Source: Dipteris shenzhenensis
Lineage: Eukaryota > Polypodiophyta > Polypodiopsida > Gleicheniales
Length of the DNA stretch: 64,000 bases
Assembly (NCBI GenBank): GCA_047967505.1
Contig: CM106539.1
Direction: 5' to 3' (one strand)
Of the stretch, positions 32,735 through 44,616 are shown in pieces. The first letter of the stretch is position 1; every line of letters begins with the position of its first letter. A program made the position numbers and the translations under genes. The notes beneath the pieces are model-generated. The model was not told the origin of the DNA. It saw only the letters and a list, made by a program, of their open reading frames with translations, and did not search any database.

Positions 32735-33180
32735 CGAAGTAGCACTAAGTACCTACGAGCTCCCTCCCCCTTCGCTCCCCGTCTACCCCCCCCTCGCTAC
32801 CTACGCGGCCCTCTCCCTCCCTCCGTCGACTACTGCTGTGCAGCCTTCGCCCCCCCTCTCCGCTACACTCTCCCCCTCTCCGCCAACTCCTCTGCCCGTC
32901 GCTACCCCCCCTCTCCTTGCCACACTCACTCCGTCCTACTTTGTCTCGCTCCCCTCCTCTCCTCTCCTCTCACCTCACCCCATCCCACCTCCCTCCGTTT
33001 CGCTCCACTCACCTCGCCCTTCCCGCCTCGACCCCCCTCTCTCCGCTCCACCCCGCCCACCCGCTCCGTTCACCTCACCCCGCTCCACTCACCGAACCCT
33101 CTCTACTTCACTCACCTCACCCAACCCGCCTCACACCACTCCGCTCTGCTCACCTCACCTTAGTTCACCTCACCACCCTT
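32735..33180. repeat. C/T-rich low-complexity tract
   Basis: CTCCC, CACCTCACC and CCGCTCCACTC phrases fill about 450 bases. Three overlapping open frames rich in Pro, Ser, Leu and Thr are compositional. Confidence 0.85.
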
Positions 33181-33189
33181 AGTCCTTGG

Positions 33190-33400
33190 AGTTGCATGTA
33201 GAACTCGCATGTAGAACCTGCATGTAGGAATTGCATGTAGGACTTGCATGTTGAACTCACATGCAGGAATCACATGTAGGACTTGCATGTAGAACATGCA
33301 TGTAGGAGTTGCAAGTAGAACTCACATGTAGAATCGCATTTAGGACTTGCATGTAGAACATGCATGTAGGAGTTGCAAGCAGAACTTGCATGTTGAGGTT
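33190..33400. repeat. Minisatellite, 14-16 bp unit
   Basis: Around a dozen imperfect tandem copies of a unit like ACTTGCATGTAGGA, with a larger repeat of about 75-80 bases visible where GGACTTGCATGTAGAACATG occurs twice (near 33,280 and 33,345). The TGCATG core is a palindrome. Confidence 0.85.
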
Positions 33401-36400
33401 TTTCTAAGAGAGATTATTCCTAGCCTTATGCAAGTACAAGTGGAGCTTTGCCCTACTATACACACATATTCTGTACTAGCTAAGTCCGTGTTGGCATAGA
33501 CACAACAACGCTGTTTGTAAAGCATTTTCTGAGTGCATGCAAGCACAGCTACTAGCCAACGAGCGTCTATGCAAGGTCGAGAATGCCATTCAAAACACAC
33601 GACACATAAGCACTCAACAAGCTATGTACTTATGCTTGTCCCTTCCTCTCACTTCCACCAAATGAGAGTTCTCCTACATTAACACCAACCCTGCCGATGA
33701 GCGTACATTCCTATTGAAACGAAGACAAGACTTAGAGAAGTTGGACCTTGAAAGCAATGACATCTTCTTCGTAGACATTGTTACGAAGTATTTGCACCGA
33801 AAAACAAGCATGAATGATGTTTGCCTGTCATAATTTGTTAGTGATTACAGGGGGAATGCAAATGCCACCAAGAAATGAAACACAAAAAAATAATGAGTTT
33901 TAACAACTACAACAAAAACAAGGATCTAGAGAAACATTTCAGAGAGTTATGTCTATGTACTTGCCATTTTCAAACAAAGAGCATAACTAACTACAGAATT
34001 TCCCACATGGCACGACCTATATCAATACAACAAAGAAAGTATAAAAAACAAATGAAGCATATATAACAAACTAATACCAACAACCAGCACAATATCTTCT
34101 AATTCCACAACGATAAGTTCAAAATCATCTAAAAACTGCAAAGCAAAAAACAATTCATTGTTGACAATGTGTTTTTCACATACAAAGCACAACCAAATGA
34201 GGATTATCACACCACAATGAGGAGATTGAATCAAAATCAATGAGCAATAGTACATTGACTACAAAGTTAAAACTACTAATATGGACAAACTACTTATACT
34301 CATGGGAAAATTCAACATGAAACAACTAATATCAGAACCAACTACAATTCACAATTCAACCTTGGATCATATCTAGGAAAATTCATTCAATGAGAACCCA
34401 CTTGCAGGAACACACTACACATATTGGTCAACAAGAACACACTACATATATTGGTCAAACCATTCAATAATATACACAAACCTTTCGTCTAGTCGGCAGG
34501 CCCAATGAATCATAAGGGAATCATATTCATCTTGTTATGGCAGGCAGCATAGGGTTCATTTGATGTAAAATCTAAGCTTTTGACTAAAGCACTAAAAGCA
34601 TATAGGTGCTTTTCACAATAAAAAGACTATATAAACATTTCAAACCTATTCAATTTGAAGAGATGGTCTACTTGATTTGCAAGTTTGGGCTTATTCGCAT
34701 GTGAAGCTTTGGAGAGCCTTGTGATGACCTTATGCTCTACTCTCACAAGCGTAAAAGCTCGACTTACTACAGTGATCAACCTCCCATTTTCCCAAGGTTG
34801 GAGAGGCACATAACACTGGCTAAGTAGAGAGTGAGAATGTTACGTGCTCTACTTCGGACTTCCTCTAATGATAGTGTCTTTTTGTGATGTCCATAGTCTA
34901 CTAAACAATCTGAGAATGTTGGAATCATCCCGTTAAGGACACATGCGGATCCTCTCAGGGTCACATTAGCAAGTTTTTTGGATATTGTCTCTCGATGTTT
35001 GACTACGATTACGACTATTGACATTCAGGTAATACGCAAATTTCTTATCCACCATTAGCGAGACTTATCCTTTGGCGCTAATATTCTCAACATTATCTTG
35101 GCACCCAAGGAAGGGCCCGTTCCCTCGGATTATAACTCTTTAGAGAAGGAGGCGCACCACCTCCCCGCTGACACTATGTGTGGTTATAATAAATATTTTC
35201 AATTACTGGTCCATTCAAATTTTCATTTTTTTAATCTGAAGGGAGCAAGGAAATCCAAGATGGATGCAAGATTGAAGGATGACTACACCTTTATTCATAT
35301 GGTTATAGTCCATGTGACAATATTGTTAAAACTGCAACAATGAGGATCAGTTATTGTATTGCCTTGTTCATGTGTTTGTTGGACTTCAACTTCCAAAATA
35401 TGGACATCACAAAATCAATAATAAATCACCACCCCTGACATTTGCAGGGAGGATGGACCTTGTGTCAAATCTCATGTCCACTATTTTACTCATTCTCTTT
35501 TTCCTTAAACAATTGATAAAATAGAAGGATTCAGCTTCAATTTCGAGTTAGTAGTTACTTGCTCCATGACTGCCTGTTGCAAATCTAGTCTTTTCAAGTC
35601 AGGTTTACCAAATACAAACTAAAGGACCCAAAAACCAACCCGATGTCCCATAGCAATAACAAAAAGTGGTCATTCAACCTCCCATCTTATCTTATCTTAA
35701 ATTCCTTATTTCTAAGTTTGACGTGACAATCAAAGGCTAACACACGTGTCGATCAAGGGAAATGGGGATCTATGGATGGTTACTAACTACTCAAGTCTCT
35801 CTCTTTCTCACCCTGAATCTTGCGCACTCAGACACATTGCCAACACCCTTTCTTTCAGGAATCAGAGACACACACAAGACACAGGTTAATCATAATATTT
35901 AATTTCTCTTTCTGTTTGTTTGTTTTTGCTTGGATGTGCCAAAGCTTGCGGAGCCATGAAAGAAAAAGTTAAAATCTCGTAGGTGTTGTCTACATTCTTC
36001 TATGAGGTAATGCAAGGAAGCCATGAATTCCAATCTGTTAGCTCTGAAAAGTGCCAGGATGGAGGGCATGATGCTGAATGTATGGTACGGGACCGTAGAA
36101 AAGGATAATACAATTGGGTAGGCTACAAGAGCTAATCGACATGGTGAAAAAACACACAATTACATTGACAATATCATGCACAAGCTGAAGCACCAACTGG
36201 GACAAATCAAAACGATTCCTTTCAAGATTCTATGATGCAGTGTCAGACCTTTTGTTGGGTTGTACTTTGTGTATTCCATCACTGTTTGTTACCCAAATTG
36301 TTATTTGCACTGCAGCTTTCTCTGTTGGAGATTAGAATCAACACAAAGTGCAAAAGGCGAAAAGGCAGAGGGGTTCGCTTCGCTACTGCAAGTCATATGA

Positions 36401-38012
36401 TCCTACATAATGAAGAGATGGTGCAATCATTTGAGCAAGCGGTTGTCGGTCTTGAAGGACATATTTTGTGGATTAACGGATTGTTAGATGCAATGTTCAT
36501 TGGGATGATTGAACTGGGTGATCTTTTTTTGGATGCAAGATTTTATCAAGCGCCAATGTATTATGACCTTTTTTTATGTTGTAGACCACACCCTCGGCCC
36601 AATTTTTTTACTCAACACCACCATGTGCATCGATAGTTTCTTTGTTGTTTGAAGATCCAAGCAGCCAGTACAAATGTCTGATGATTGATTAATGGGTGTA
36701 CACAAGCAAGCAATGAATTGAAAATGGAGGTTGGACGCTCTAGCAGTTTTTAGCAAAATTTGTTGTTTATGGCTTCAAGTTGGCTAAACATGTTGTCTTA
36801 TCAATAAGCTGTGAGATTGGCAGGCTTGCAAGCTTATGATAAAACGTCCTTGAAACTCAATTGAGAGCAACACAAACATGTCAAAATCCTTTGATGCATC
36901 GTGAAAGTGGCTTCCACCAGCGTCTCGACTCCATGATGTGAGCTAAAAACAAAGATAAAACATCCAAGAAACTCTACGTCCACTTGAGTTGTCTACGTAT
37001 AAGAAATGCATGTTTTAATGAGTTTTATTTCTCAATCTACACTGTCTGCATCGCTTCTTGGAAAGATTCAATTTCTTAACGTAAGTTCTACCTTTTAGTC
37101 TAATTTTGTCCATTCATTCTTGACACCTACACTATAGGACAAGGTAGAAGATTGTGTAGTAATTGGTTACCTTACTACTTTCACTTAGTGCATTTGAAGA
37201 CATTACTCATATGTTGAAATTTGATTTAGGGAACATGGGATGATAGTGGCTGGGTCTATCAAGCTCTCCTATGAAACTAGCTGTGGGAATGGTTCAACAA
37301 TGTTTTTAAGGCTGTATGAACACTTTTAGTCATGGAGAAGTGGATCAATAGCACTCTCCTATGCTTCGTTCGACATGCTTCTTTGAAAATATACTATGTT
37401 GACCACTTATGGGTTTTTCTTAAACTTGGAAATTATGTAGGCTGCTTGAGAATGCCCAATTTATATGTATAGCAGTTGTGATCTTTGCATGCTCAGGTGG
37501 ACAAACTCTTTTCGAGAGCACGAGATTGATTTGTGTTTTGTATGATCAACCATACCCCAAAAAGTTGTTGCCTCTTGAGAAATATATTCTTGATCTCTAC
37601 ACTTCTTGTAGCCCAATTGCACTTGCAATCTCGACACTGCCTAGCGATTTGTTAAAGAGGGTCTAGTCACTAGGTAGAGATCCTTTCAATTTTAAAGGAT
37701 GGCTTGATTTGCAATGTAAGGACTCAATAAATGATCTATAGTGTTGTTTTTGTATTGTTTGAAATGTGATAAAATTCCATTTATCCAAGCACTTTGAACC
37801 TTTAAGACTCAATGTGCTTGACAAGACATAATTCTAGATCAAGGTTTAGGGTGATAGTGAATTTTGTTGTTCCACTTAACTTACGAGCCCTTGATTGTTT
37901 GTTGTAAAAAGCCTTCATAAAACCTCGACTCCTATCTTTCTCTATGATGTTACTCAGTTTAGAGTTGGTTTCTTTTGATGATATCTGAAGGGGTGAGTGG
38001 GATAGAAGAGGT
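33401..38012. other. Anonymous AT-rich DNA, no supported gene
   Basis: 4.6 kb with no recognised protein, RNA gene or mobile element. A short near-perfect tandem phrase (AACACACTACATATATTGGTC) occurs at about 34,409 and 34,435. Minus-strand frames at 34,627-35,024 give plausible text (GSACVLNGMIPTFSDCLVDY) in two frames, possibly old coding sequence, but I cannot name a family. Confidence 0.5.
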
Positions 38013-38014
38013 GC

Positions 38015-38313
38015 ATAGTGACACAAAGAGAGCTCAACTGAGGCAAAATCAAAGTGTATTGAGATGAAGGAATAACCTCCATTGTATAGAGTGGAGAGGA
38101 AGGTGTCCTAGATCATAGGCACCTCCCCTACATCATAGGAACTATCTAAATCAAAGGAACCTCCCATGTGGGGGCCTTTGTACTTACATCATCACTCATG
38201 TCATGGTCTAGACACCTCATAGCACTAGGTGTGCTTCTACTACACACACATGTGACTCCCCTAGATGCACACATGCACCTTAGAGCAAGCCCTTGATCAC
38301 ATTTATCCCTACA
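38015..38313 (-). repeat. Probable 3' LTR of the minus-strand gag-only element
   Basis: On the minus strand the purine run TTGAGGGGGGG (plus 38,316-38,326) is followed by TATGTAGGGATAAATG, the pattern of a polypurine tract meeting a TG-starting LTR. LTR-like sequence follows for about 300 bases. No partner LTR is found in the window, so the far edge is a guess. Confidence 0.45.
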
Positions 38314-38620
38314 TACCCCCCCTCAAGGGTTTGCCTCTTGCTACATCAAGGAGACATCTAGTCACATAGTTTCTCATGCCATCTCATGGTGGTCAAGGAT
38401 AAATCTATGGCTACGATCTCATGCTAGCAAAGGTGCCCAAGCATCAAAATTTACAAAAATGGGATAGACCAAACACATATCACATGGCCTACATCATATG
38501 GTGACCAGAGGTGATTTACAAAAGACAAAACACATAACATTCTTTTTGGAATACTACTCCAGGCAAAGAACCTCAAAATTTGACCAAATGATGATAAACA
38601 AAATTTCAAAGACAAAGTGC

Positions 38621-38936
38621 TCAAAAGGCATAGTCCTTGTCTTCTACCACAAAGTCTGATTCTTCATTTGTTGATGGAGTTCTCTCTTCAACCAGATTTG
38701 TCATATTTTTATTCTTCTCATTGCAAAACTTCTCTGAATGATTGTTCTTGCCACAATAAGTACAAGGGTTGATTTTATAACAATCCTTCTCAAGATGATT
38801 GTTTTTCCCACAATGCTTGCATGCGTTGTACTTGCTCTTTGATGAAAACTTTACTGCAAGTGCTTATGTGTGCACTTTACCCATTTTTGAAGTGTTATTT
38901 CTTTCCTCCTCTTGTAAAGCACTGATGATGCCCTCT
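38621..38936 (-). pseudogene. Copia gag, C-terminal part with two zinc knuckles
   Basis: Continues the Gag from 40,516 after the LINE: LEGIISALQEEERNNTSK, a stop near 38,867, then two CCHC knuckles in tandem, CKHCGKNNHLEKDC and CTYCGKNNHSEKFC, and the terminal motif DYAF followed by TGA at 38,621. The same double knuckle and DYAF end occur in the element at 58,448-61,070. The knuckles bind the element's RNA for packaging. Confidence 0.88.
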
Positions 38937-38952
38937 AGTGTGGGTTGGGGAA

Positions 38953-40500
38953 TGGTCAGGTCAGAGATGCCTTGGGCCTTCAGCTGGGGGAGAGGTCGCA
39001 TATCTCGTGGGATGGCTGGATGCGGGGGCCCGCCCGGTCCCTTCGAGTTTGGAGGGACACTTACAGACACTTGGAGACTGTTGCTCTAGCAGCCGCAGCC
39101 GAGGGTGTCCGTGGAGCTCAGGCGAGGCGTACAGAGATAGATGGAGCGATTCCTGCCGGATGGTTGGTTCCACCAGCAGAGATTCAGACCCTCATGCCTG
39201 GTGAGGCCCATTGGCTTGGACAGTTCACCCCTCGTGGCATCCCACTGGTTGTTGCAGGCCGGCTGGATGACACCTCTGTCTCCTTCACCGTTTTGGGGGA
39301 CGGCCGACTCAGGAGAGAGGGTGTGCTCATTGACCCCCTTCTCTCGTGGCAGAGGGTTCGTATCGTAGGCCTCATGGGGAAGGTTTGGCGGATCGATCCT
39401 AGAGTTAAGCAGGATCGCTGCAGTTGTGGCGTCTCTGGCTTTGGGAGGGGCGGGCCCTCTCAGAGCTTGACTGGGACCCAGGAGAGTGGAGATGGCCAGA
39501 GGTTGTGGCAGACCAGGAGCCGGCACCTTTCTTCGCTTACAGCACGAAACTGGGCAGGAGCGTTCTCGGGAGGATGCAGAGCAGACCGCCCACCCAGCGG
39601 CCCAGTTGGTATGCTCAGGGTATTTCCAGGCTATTTCTGCAGGCCTTCTGGAAGGCCTTGTGGGAGAGCTGGCGGCCGCAGAAGATTTCCTACTTCCTTT
39701 GGCTACTTGCCCACAAGGGACTTCCAGTGGGGAGCTGGTTGCGGCAGATTGGTCAGGAAGGACTCTGTCAGATTTGTCATGAGGACGAGGAGTCACCAAA
39801 GCACTGCCTATGGAGCTGCACTCGCACCCAGGACATGTGGAGGTGGGCCTTCGGGATCCTTACTCGTGCAGGACCAGAGTTAGGTTTGATCACTTGGGGC
39901 ACGTTCTGCTGGTGCAGCACCACACCTGGCTATCACCAGTTGTTCGAGGCAGGCCCGCAGGACCCTATGTTCCTCATCACACAGGGGACTTGGGGGCCGC
40001 TTGAGGGCATCCCGCAGCACTTGGCAAAGGTGGACACAGGATCTCAGGTGAGGCAGCCAGTCTAGGAGATTATTAGCAGCATCGTCGGATGGCACATTTG
40101 GACCTCGCGCTGCGCGCAGATCCTCGAAGGTACCTCTCTTTCGACTGCCCAGGTCATGGCCGACATCTGGAGCGAGATTATCCATATGCTCAGAGGCCAG
40201 TGGGACCAGATCCAGGGGGATTCCCGGGCTGGCCAGGAGAAGCGGAGACGTTTCCTCCAAGATTGGGATACGCAGGGCCTCTTCTTCGAGCATACATCTC
40301 AGGGCCTTCAGTGGCGCTACTCACCACCTCTCTGGCTGTTTATTCACACCCGCCTGATCCCTCCATGAGAGAGAGCTTTTTGTTTCCTCTTAGGGCTGCG
40401 TCCGATTTGTGAACGCAGTCCCGTCAGCTGCAAAACTGACCCCATGTATTCTTGTTTTTTGAAATAATATAATCAGCACTGTTTTTTTCGGCAAAAAAAA
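38953..40500 (+). mobile_element. 5'-truncated LINE insertion with 16-bp target duplication
   Basis: A GC-rich insert of 1.55 kb lies antisense within the gag above. It is bounded by a perfect duplication AGTGTGGGTTGGGGAA (38,937-38,952 and 40,500-40,515; the first A overlaps the tail) and ends in eight A residues at 40,493-40,500. Variable-length target duplication, a 3' A-tail and 5' truncation are the marks of target-primed reverse transcription. Confidence 0.95.
38960..40368 (+). pseudogene. LINE ORF2 C-terminal part with zf-RVT domain
   Basis: The coding part lies downstream of the reverse transcriptase core: a stretch with GKVWRIDP near 39,390, LWLWEGRALSELDWDPGEW (39,430-39,490), then the zf-RVT zinc-binding domain PQKISYFLWLLAHKGLPVGS with GLCQICHEDEESPKHCLWSC (39,680-39,820). 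The last part, LEGTSLSTAQVMADIWSEII through WLFIHTRLIPP, ends at 40,368, followed by a short 3' untranslated region. Frameshifts near 39,420 and 40,000 break it. The same family appears at 61,071-64,000, where LWLWEGRPLREVQWDPGEW is nearly identical. Confidence 0.88.
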
Positions 40501-41025
40501 GTGTGGGTTGGGGAAGATTCTTCAAAGTAGTCACAGCATAATCATAGTCTTGAGGCATACTCTTCAAGAGCACAGCCTTAGCATCATCTTCAGTAACTTG
40601 AGAGTTGATTGAGGCCAATTGTGTCATAAGACTCCTCAAGGTACTGACATGAGCTGCAACATTGTCTCCATCCATCTTGAGTGCAAAGAACTCGGTATGA
40701 GAGCTAGCACCAAATAATACTTCTAACTTATGCCATGCCTCAAAAGGGGATTCCAAATCTGAAATGTGATGCACATAATCATCGCCCAAACCTAATGCAA
40801 TTATTGCATTAGCTTTCTCTATCCTTTTAGCATCTACCGGTGTAGTTGAAGAAGAGTCACTTGCCTTCCCTTTACCTTTGGTTGTGGTTGATTCGCCTTC
40901 TTGAGATGATTGAGTCCCTGACTTGACCAAGTCCCACAAATTCTCTTTCATAAGCACAAACTTGATCTTCATTTGCCAAGTGTGAAAGCCTTGGCCATTT
41001 AACTTTCAATCTTAAAGGTAGCCAT
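40501..41025 (-). pseudogene. Copia gag, N-terminal part (UBN2 type)
   Basis: On the minus strand ATG at 41,025 begins MATFKIE. One base is missing soon after, and the correct frame continues as MKIKFVLMKENLWDLVK, then IIALGLGDDYVHHISDLESP, AWHKLEVLFGASSH, MTQLASINSQVTEDDAKAV and MPQDYDYAVTTLKNLPQPT. This is the Copia Gag capsid domain, closely similar to the Gag at 59,587. The frame is cut at PQPT by a LINE insertion and resumes at 38,936 with LEGIISALQEEE. Confidence 0.88.
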
Positions 41026-41848
41026 GAGAGGGTCTTACCTTTATCAGGCAGTGTCTACTTTCTTACAAAATGACTAATCTTGCTGAACAAAGAAATCTCA
41101 CTCACCATATAAATGTAGATTGATAGAGATAAACTTAGAAAAACCTAGTTGTTTAGCATGTCTCTTGGCAACAAGTTTTCACAAACTTGTTGAACATTGC
41201 TTATGATGTCTGAGTTTGTGACTGGCATGCATTTGATATTGTGCATGCAAGGCAATGTAGCTCCATGTAAAGGGTAGGCATTTGCTTTCACCTTTTCTTA
41301 GCCAACTACATAATGGCATGCTCCTCCTTGGTGCAAAGTGCATGGATTCTTTTACCTATCATATTGCTTATGGCATTTTCCAATAGACTTCACCCATAAC
41401 AAAGGCATCCTGATCAAGTATCTGTAGGACAAGAAAATGGCTCCACACCTTCTTTAATTCTTTACACATTTCTCCAAAATGAAGTAGATTGTACAAAGTG
41501 CATACATCTATGCCCGACAATTGTATATCCTCTATGTTTTTCCCCTGTCATCTATCAACAATTGTCTCGGCCAAAGCTTATAAAACTTCAAATTATCTAG
41601 CAAGAACAAGAAAACATGTGGCAAATCTGGTTTGAAAAAGTAATATAGTTGCTTCATTGAGTGTTCCCTAAATGCAACATGTAGATACTAGTGACGCTTT
41701 ATAATAAAAACAATAGTATTGGCCTTCGACTAAACAAACTACAATTGTTTGATATTTTTTAACAACAAGCTGAGAGTATGAGCACCACTTGGCACCCAAG
41801 TCATGAGTTGATACTTTGACATGATCATCTCAGCTATAGTTTTATATA
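41026..41848. other. Leader/flank of the gag-only element, no gene
   Basis: Sequence near 41,030-41,060 resembles the segment just before gag at 59,550-59,586 (GTAGACACTGCC on the minus strand), so it starts as element leader. The remainder is AT-rich and featureless, without LTR or primer-site matches. Confidence 0.5.
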
Positions 41849-42050
41849 ACATTCTTGCTTCCACTAATCTTAGTAATTGCCTATTACTAATGCAGTACCA
41901 TTCTTGCTGCCGTTGCCAATCTTAGTAATTACTAATTTGATACGTTGTCTGTTACTGATGCAGTAACATTCTTGCTTCCACTAATATTAGTAATTGCCTA
42001 TTACTAATGTATTACCCTTCTTGCTGCTAGTGCTGCCAATCTTAGCAATT
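41849..42050. repeat. Tandem repeats of about 50-57 bp in the hAT remnant
   Basis: Four imperfect units start CATTCTTGCTTCCACTAAT or CATTCTTGCTGCC and include CTTAGTAATTGCCTATTACT. They lie at the place where the hAT transposase should read V(T)DN(x)SNY: the minus strand gives NVTASVTDNVSN once within the array. Confidence 0.8.
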
Positions 42051-42585
42051 TATCTCTTGTATACTTTAAGAATATACGTAGTATTTTTTCTTTTAGAGAA
42101 GTATCGATACTTTCTAAAATGTTGTTCCCTTTGGCATAATGCACATAAAGTGTATTAAGGGTCTTGCTTGCTGGTCCACCCATCAAAAGCAAGTGTACAA
42201 CCATATGTGGGAATAAAATCAAGGATTTTTTACTTATCCATTCATCAACTATCTTCTTTACCCCATCGAGATGAACTGTTTGCATTCTAATATAATGTAG
42301 CAAGACAAAACATGGTCTAGTCAAAATTTTAAGGCATTATGGAATCTTTCATTTCTCATGACATTGAAAGATATGGCATTCTTCACAAATTCTTAAGTCC
42401 ATCTCAAGTGCTATTCATGCACTTGTGGTTTAGGAAAACCATCCTCAATGGATGATTGCCCCACTTTTTTCCTCTTTTTAACAAGGCTCTCATGGAAGGA
42501 ATCATTCACAAACATTGACTCACTTGTGGGCATTTCATCATTCTTGGCATGTTCTTGTTTGCAACTTGCACTAAGAGGATCTATT
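41930..42585 (-). pseudogene. BED-type hAT (DUF659) transposase, 3' part
   Basis: On the minus strand from 42,585: a hydrophilic linker with VKKRKKVGQSSIEDGF, then after stops NAISFNVMRNERFHNALKF, VDEWISKKSLILFPHMV and TLNTLYVHYAKGNNILESID, which match in order the plant hAT/DUF659 pattern (AISFNVVRSPYFQ, then SLINFLVYCPKGTVFLKSID). It ends in the tandem repeats near 42,000, where ASVTDNVSN is still visible. Several stops occur. It continues from the BED finger at 44,924-45,213 across an inserted gag-only element. Confidence 0.75.
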
Positions 42586-42590
42586 AACTC

Positions 42591-42885
42591 TAAAGGACAA
42601 ATTGATGTATGTGTGTGTGTGAGCCTATGGGCTAGGAGTCCTATGTAAGGAGTGTATGAGTGTAGATGTGCTAGAAGGTTCTAGTGAGTTGGCAGTTAGG
42701 TATGTCAGGTTGGCATGATGTGTGGATTTGGAGTGATCATAGGAGGTGACTTGACTGAGATAATCCTGGAGATGATTATGGATTTGGGATCTACCAACAT
42801 GGAAGCAGTTGCCTATATAACTCATGAATAAAGAAGTGTTCATTGTGATTCATCTTTACCTCATTGTTCAATCCATGAACCAACA
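42591..42885 (+). repeat. 5' LTR of the gag-only element
   Basis: Starts TAAAGGACAAATTGATG (the 3' LTR has TGAAGGAC, so the first TG has mutated to TA) and ends GAACCAACA. A GT-microsatellite lies near 42,607. The LTR resembles 44,617-44,918 throughout. Confidence 0.88.
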
Positions 42886-42887
42886 TG

Positions 42888-42899
42888 TGGTATCAGAGC
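42888..42899 (+). promoter_or_regulatory. Primer-binding site of the gag-only element
   Basis: TGGTATCAGAGC, two bases after the LTR end; the plant initiator-Met tRNA site. Confidence 0.95.
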
Positions 42900-43878
42900 T
42901 TGCTAAGAATCCTAGTGCCTAGGAAGAGTATCCACGAGATTCCAAGAAGATTCCCTCTTCTTCCCCCAATGGAGTTTCTCTTCTACCTTCCTTCCTGAAA
43001 TGCCTTAAGCCTGTTCTCCACCTACAAGCCACCATTGCTCATGCCCTCTCTGTTGTAGCTTCCCCTCATTAGGGCACACTTCCATCTGGGAGGAATTTTA
43101 GAAATAGAGCTTGTACAGCCCGTGCCGCCTCCTTCTTCAGACCGTGCCATTTCTAAAAATTGAGCCTGTTGGAGCCATCATTCCTCAAATGCTCTGAGCA
43201 GAACTTAGGCGATCCTATGAGCCCCTGCTAGTGAAATTTGAGTCCAAATGGTCAAGTGAATGAGGAGAAATCAATGAAAAACCAGTCGGTCTAGGAGAAA
43301 ACATGACTTTCTCATTTGATAAAGATGTTGTTGCCCCAGGTGATGTGACGCACCATTTCGCCCAAGATTTGTATTGAGACTTCTCCTCCTGTGTACCTTT
43401 GATTACACAGTAAAAGCCCCAAGTTTGATGCTATGTGGAGTGAGGTATTAAGCCTCCAATGTTCCTCTATTTTCTGCAAGCATTTATAGACATTTCTTGA
43501 AGTTTGATGCTGCTAAGGTGATGCTTGACGTATAAAGTGGAATTAAAGTACAATTCAGAGATTGCTTTTTTAGCTCAAAGAATGTTCTTTGAAGTTTAGT
43601 TGATATTGATTTCTTGATAACATGCCAAGTTCTCAATGCCCTTCCAATGCTAAGCACTTGAAGAAGACTACAAGAAGGACAAAATACAAGGTAAAGAAGA
43701 CCCTAGTTAAGAGCTTGTGGGAGAAGCCAATTGATTATGCATATGCCAAACAACTAGGCTTTTTTGAATTTTATCTAGCAATTTGCATCTATATGGTGAA
43801 GGTGATTTCTTTGTTCAGAAAGACTGATCTTTTGTAAAGGGATTAGACACTGCCATTAATTTGATAAGACCTTCCCAA

Positions 43879-44289
43879 ATGGCCTCCAAAATCAAGATAG
43901 ATAAGTTTGAGGGAGAGGGTTTTCATACTTGGCAGACCAAACTAAAATTTATTCTCATGAAAAAGGGAATCTGGAAGGTGGCTAATGGAAAAGAAAATAA
44001 ACCTACAACTAGGGAAGGAGAAGCTTTATGGCTCCCTAAGGATGAAAAAGCACTAGCCATAATTGCTCTTGGATTGAGTGATTGTTTTATCCTCACCACA
44101 TTGATGGCTGTGAGACTGATCATGCTGCATGGACTTATCTTGAGAATGTTTTTGGGGCATAGGGGAGATGTTTTAAGTTTAGCTTGCTGATCAAATTCTT
44201 TGATCTAAAATTGGATAGAGGAGAATCCATCTCTTCACATTTAAATTCCATGAAGAGCATACTAACTCAATTATCTATGAATTCATAGA
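43879..44289 (+). pseudogene. Copia gag fragment of the gag-only element
   Basis: The ATG at 43,879 gives MASKIKIDKFEGEGFHTWQT, KLKFILMKKGIWKV and ALAIIALGLSD, clearly the same Gag type as at 59,587 and 41,025. A frameshift near 44,110 is followed by YLENVFGA, then KFFDLKL and SHLNSMKSILTQLSMNS. The gag stops there: the DYDxxVTTLKN helix, zinc knuckles and everything after are replaced by an inverted LTR segment. Confidence 0.85.
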
Positions 44290-44327
44290 GAAAGCAATGA
44301 GGCACAAAATGTAGAACTTTATTCAAA

Positions 44328-44509
44328 GAGTGGTTACATATATAGGCAACTGCCTCCATGTTGGTAGATCCCAGATCCACAATCATCTCCATGATTATCT
44401 CAATCAGTCACCTCCTATGATCACTCACACATCACACCAACTTGACATACCTAACTGATGAGTCATTAGAACCTTCTAGCACACCTACACTCACACACTC
44501 CTTGCATAG
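44328..44509 (-). repeat. Inverted LTR fragment forming a large hairpin with the 3' LTR
   Basis: This segment is the reverse complement of 44,667-44,855 of the 3' LTR, with only scattered mismatches (GAGTGGTTACATATATAGGC here pairs with its complement ending at 44,855). Arms of about 180-190 bases are separated by a loop of about 157 bases. Weaker pairing extends left to about 44,285. Confidence 0.9.
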
Positions 44510-44607
44510 TGAGTCACAGGTTGGGGCCATGTGTGTTGCCACATGATGGTGGGCAAGCCATGGAGCATCCCATGTACGACTGCTAAGGGATGAGGTCATC
44601 AATTTGT

Positions 44608-44616
44608 GGGGGGGAA
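44608..44616 (+). promoter_or_regulatory. Polypurine tract of the gag-only element
   Basis: GGGGGGGAA directly before the 3' LTR start TGAAGGAC; expected plus-strand primer position. Confidence 0.8.

Larger units (their letters stand above)
38313..41025 (-). mobile_element. Gag-only Copia element, minus strand, interrupted by a LINE
   Basis: Without the LINE insert this element is gag followed by a short 3' untranslated region that resembles 60,425-60,794 (both contain CACCTCTGGTCACCATATGA and GACCACCATGAGATGGCATG). There is no protease, integrase or polymerase. The 5' LTR and primer-binding site are not found; 41,025 is the gag start codon, not the element edge. Confidence 0.75.

Noticed and set aside
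32699-33201. Three overlapping Pro/Ser-rich frames
   Set aside because: They are low-complexity C/T DNA in all three frames.
34627-35024. Minus-strand protein-like text
   Set aside because: Two short frames with plausible residues, but no family, splice signals or conservation evidence; left within the anonymous region.
38945-39883. 312-residue open frame across the LINE insert
   Set aside because: Only its first part follows the LINE frame; after about 39,420 the true coding (zf-RVT) is in another frame, so the long frame is a GC-rich accident.
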